A stretch of 64,000 nucleotides of DNA from the NCBI RefSeq assembly GCF_000321225.1, contig NW_004451512.1, forward strand, positions 448,894 to 512,893, in the 5' to 3' direction. The stretch's first letter is position 1, and every line of letters starts with the position of its first letter. This document shows, one piece after another, positions 61,190 to 64,000 of this stretch. The translations under genes were made by a program, and so were the position numbers. The notes under the pieces are model-generated. The model ran no database searches. It worked only from the letters and a program-made list of their open reading frames with translations, and was not told where the DNA came from. Source of the stretch: Odobenus rosmarus divergens. Lineage: Eukaryota; Chordata; Mammalia; Carnivora; Odobenidae.

Positions 61190-61740
61190 AATAAAGAAAA
61201 TCTAAGCAAAGGTAATTAAAAGGTGATAAATTGGGAGAAGATATTTCCAATGTCCACCACATCTAAAATAGACCAGAGACAACTTTGAATCAACAACAAC
61301 AACAACAAAAGACAGGAAGCCCAACAGAAAAATGGGCAAAACATATGTCTAGACAATTCTCAGAAGAGGACATTGGAATAGCTAACAAGTATATGAAGAC
61401 ACGTTCAAGCTCACTTTACGCAGAGATGAAAATTAAGATATGACTTTTCGCCTATTAGACTGGCAAAAATTCAAAGTCTGCTGACACTGAGTGTTGACAA
61501 AAATGTGAGGAAACAAAAGCCCTCGTGTGCGCAGGGGGTCAACATTCAGGTAAGCAACCCATTCCTGGGTATATGCCTCTGGAAAACTCTTGCCCACGAC
61601 CAAGATGAAATATTGCTCAGCAATAAATGCATGTTGAGTGAAAGTTTGAAGGTGTTCATCACAACATGGGTTTTGGTAAGTGGAGTCGAGGCAACCCAAT
61701 CATTCATTTCTAGAAGCACAGGAAAGTAAAGGGTATGGGA
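61190..61740 (+). repeat. Old L1 ORF2 end fragment
   Basis: AACAGAAAAATGGGCAAAAC, TCAGAAGAGGACATTGGAAT and GCAACCCATTCCTGGGTATA are L1 ORF2-end phrases. A (CAA)n run lies at about 61290. Confidence 0.75.
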
Positions 61741-61769
61741 GGAATGTGTTTGACAACAACTAACACTGG

Positions 61770-61970
61770 CCAAATGGTGGCAGTGTCCCGGGCCGTCTTC
61801 TAAGTGCCTCAAGTGTATTAACACAATGTTCTTCACAACAATGTTATAAAGTGTTTATTTTACACAGAAGAGGTTGAGTTGGATCAAGCCAGAGGTCATG
61901 CTAACAATAAGAGTCAGGGCCGGGTTTCAACCCAGGAATCTGGCTCCAGCAGCCGAGCACTGAACCACTT
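61770..61970 (+). repeat. MIR relic
   Basis: GCCGTCTTCTAAGTGCCTCA, CAAGCCAGAGGTCATGCTAA and GCCGGGTTTCAACCCAGGAA follow MIR. Confidence 0.6.
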
Positions 61971-62769
61971 GTGATAAGGGGCTGCCTGCCCTGTGAGGCT
62001 GACCGTCCCCCCCTTCCCAGCTCATCCTTTCTGTTATGGGACTTCTTTTCCTCTTCAAGGGGAAACAGTTTCCTGTCTAGCAGATAGGAGCACACTTTAG
62101 CCTCTGAGTGATTCTTCTACCTAATTAGGGAAAGCGTATCCTCTTAGGCCTTTCAAATTTGTAAGATCCTGTGGTGAGGTGCTGGGACCTCAAGCAGCCT
62201 CTTTCCTAGTCTTCTCAAGGTTCGTTTTCAAATAACCCGAGACAATATGGCAATTGCCTCCTCTAGGTCCCTCTGCCCTGGGGTGTGGGCACATTCAGCC
62301 TTCACGGGATCTTCCAGAGAGATCCTTTATGTATCTTTGTGTACCCCGACAGGCTTGAGACAATGTGACCATCAATCATCCCAATGGGCTGTGTGGCAGT
62401 GAGGCCCTCAGAGGAGACTTGGGTCTGGAAAGCTATTTTTGCCTACACTAAAAACCAGACCACTCTACTTTGGAATTGTTTTGTCTTATTTTTATAAAAT
62501 GTTCCGTCTTCTCCTTCTTTGTGTATTGACCATATCTTTGAGTCTTGTCTCCTTTATCACTTGTCAGGGTGTTTTCCTCCCTGGCAGTCTTCTTGAGCTG
62601 TCCACCTCATGAGTCGGTTGTGGCTGGGGAATGAGATGGCCCGGATTGCTAGGAGAGAGCCTAAAGAAGTGACAGGTCCCGAGCCAAACACCAAAGGGCT
62701 GTGTGTCTGAGCTCGGTGGAAGCCATTTTCAAATTTAATTCCTGAAACGGTTGAGTCAGTAAGCGCCAT

Positions 62770-62960
62770 ACACTGTGGCCTGCACTGTGCTGCGTTTCTT
62801 ACTTCATCCTCAGGACCACGCTGTGAGTTGGGTCAAAGTGTCCCCATTCTGCAGATGCTGAAGCTCGGGGAGGGAAAGGGCCTTGCCAAAAGTCCCCTGA
62901 AAGGTTGAAGAGCTGGGATTCAGCCCAGGTCTTCTGGCACAACTCCCTCAAGTCCTCCAT
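62770..62960 (+). repeat. MIR relic
   Basis: CACTGTGCTGCGTTTCTTAC, CATTCTGCAGATGCTGAAGC and GAGCTGGGATTCAGCCCAGG are good MIR matches. Confidence 0.78.
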
Positions 62961-62999
62961 TCTTTTGCATCGGCACTGATTGCCATGCTCTAAATTGCC

Positions 63000-63140
63000 A
63001 ATTAATTAACCTCGACCTAAATGGTACGTTTCTGTATTTAATTTCCTTTTTTCTAAAAACAAGTCACCACCAATAATTTGAAACACTCTCTTACCTTAGA
63101 ATATTCACTGACCTAGTGAAGATTAATTAGCAAATGGAAA
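63000..63140. promoter_or_regulatory. Putative conserved regulatory block upstream
   Basis: Repeat-free sequence between two MIRs with homeodomain-type sites: CCAATTAATTAACC near 62999, ACCACCAATAATTTGAAAC and GATTAATTAGCAAATGG at about 63121. Motif content only. Confidence 0.25.
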
Positions 63141-63269
63141 TTTCCTGCAAGGGAAAAAAAAAATCACTCAATAATAAGAAACACAGTTCAGTTCTTTCGA
63201 AGCCAAGTTCTGTTTCTACCAGCCTGGCTCTTCTGTTGGGGAGGAGCTTCCTTTCCTTTGAGCAGGTTT

Positions 63270-63485
63270 GTTGATTGATTTAGCAAGCGCTTCTATGGTG
63301 TACTATGTACTAGGCACTATCCAGACCCCTTACAAATATGAACTCTCTCTTACAGTGGAAACTAATATCATCAACATCTTCCAGATGAAGAGACTGAGGT
63401 TCAGAGAGATCTATTTGTAAGTGGCACAGGCAAGATTTTAACACGAGGAGTCTGTGTCCAGGGTCCAGGGGCTTAAGCGCTGCAC
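63270..63485 (+). repeat. MIR relic
   Basis: TATGTACTAGGCACTATCCA, CCAGATGAAGAGACTGAGGT and TCAGAGAGATCTATTTGTAA match MIR in order. Confidence 0.72.
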
Positions 63486-64000
63486 CAATTTCCTTCTTTG
63501 CTAACTCATGTTCTGTGCTATGGCGGGCAAAGTAAGACAACAGCATGTAAAAGGGGATAGAAACAGGGAGGAGCCAGGAGACCTGGCTCTGTGGACTGGT
63601 TGAAGAAGCTTTGGAAGCCACACACAGCCTGAGATGGAACTACCCTCTGTGTCTCTGTGAACTTCTGAGCTGGTCCAGGGAGGGGATCACTATCGTGGGC
63701 TCCGAGAGTGAAAGAGGCCCCCAGTCTTTGTTAGCTGACACCTCTGGGCTGAAGCAAATTCATGTGAAAGAGCAACATGTTAGTCTTTCAGGGAACAAAT
63801 ATAGCAAATGCTTGCTGCACCTTTTCTCACCCACCACCTGCCTGGCATTGCAGAGGTACGATCCAGACGTGCGTGTCTGGACCACCTTCGTCTGAGTACA
63901 GCAGGTTGTTGAAGCAGAAAAAAGATACCTTTTAAAAGGAAATGGACCTATGTGTTGAGTTCATCATCCTGAAATGGAAAGAGAAAGAAAGAATTCCATT

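Larger units (their letters stand above)
43456..64000. other. Intergenic DNA upstream of SLC22A15
   Basis: No exon of a known gene is recognised in this 20-kb flank. It holds an antisense L1 (43.88-45.34 kb), eight SINEs, and L2, MIR, LTR-like and MER5-like relics. Stretches in which I see nothing nameable are 46215-47080, 47480-48540, 48710-52130, 52860-52980, 55400-55880, 55985-56385, 57100-57690, 57890-58150, 59530-60150 and 61975-62770. Confidence 0.7.

Overview
This window is vertebrate nuclear DNA from a carnivoran mammal. It carries 21 copies of the carnivore-specific tRNA-Lys-derived SINE (Can-SINE), recognisable by a head ending in GGCGCCTGGGTGGCTCAG and a tail of CT-rich DNA, AAATAAATAAAATCTTT and poly(A). 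The form of the body (CCCTGCTCAGC..GGAAGCCTGCTTCTCC..CCCCTGCTTGTGTTCC) is the one I associate with arctoid caniforms (bears, seals, mustelids), not dogs or cats; I cannot name the species. Introns with GT-AG borders, L1, L2, MIR and Tigger repeats and a CpG-island promoter fit this.

One protein gene is clearly present: the 5' half of SLC22A15, a major-facilitator-superfamily transporter of the organic cation/carnitine family, on the minus strand. Six coding exons can be joined without a frame break: 43137-43051, 28084-27872, 13373-13241, 12611-12447, 10247-10118 and 5448-5233. They encode residues 1-314 plus two bases of codon 315. The remaining exons, encoding roughly 230 residues, must lie beyond position 1. 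The promoter sits in a CpG island at about 42780-43440.

Positions 1-5232 are the start of intron 6, with a decayed Tigger1-like DNA transposon at 1850-4255 that itself contains a 44-bp L1 tail insertion. Introns 5, 4 and 3 (5.4-13.2 kb) are compact. Intron 2 (13.4-27.9 kb) holds an old L1 tail, an LTR-like block, a polypurine tract and a 4.3-kb 3'-truncated L1 (23.0-27.35 kb) carrying an odd internal duplication. Intron 1 (28.1-43.05 kb) holds a putative regulatory AT-rich block, several L1 ends, L2 and MIR. From 43.4 kb to the end lies upstream intergenic DNA: an old antisense L1, L2/MIR/LTR relics, more SINEs and long stretches in which I recognise nothing. In human the neighbour on this side is NHLH2; no part of it is seen here.

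I found no operon, CRISPR array, phage, defence system or other novel multi-gene system. The items most worth a second look are small sequence-level events: an ORF1-derived patch inside L1 ORF2, a templated insertion inside a SINE, two L1 insertions that used the same target site, and a 44-bp L1 insertion. Candidate conserved regulatory blocks and an in-frame upstream ATG of SLC22A15 are also listed.
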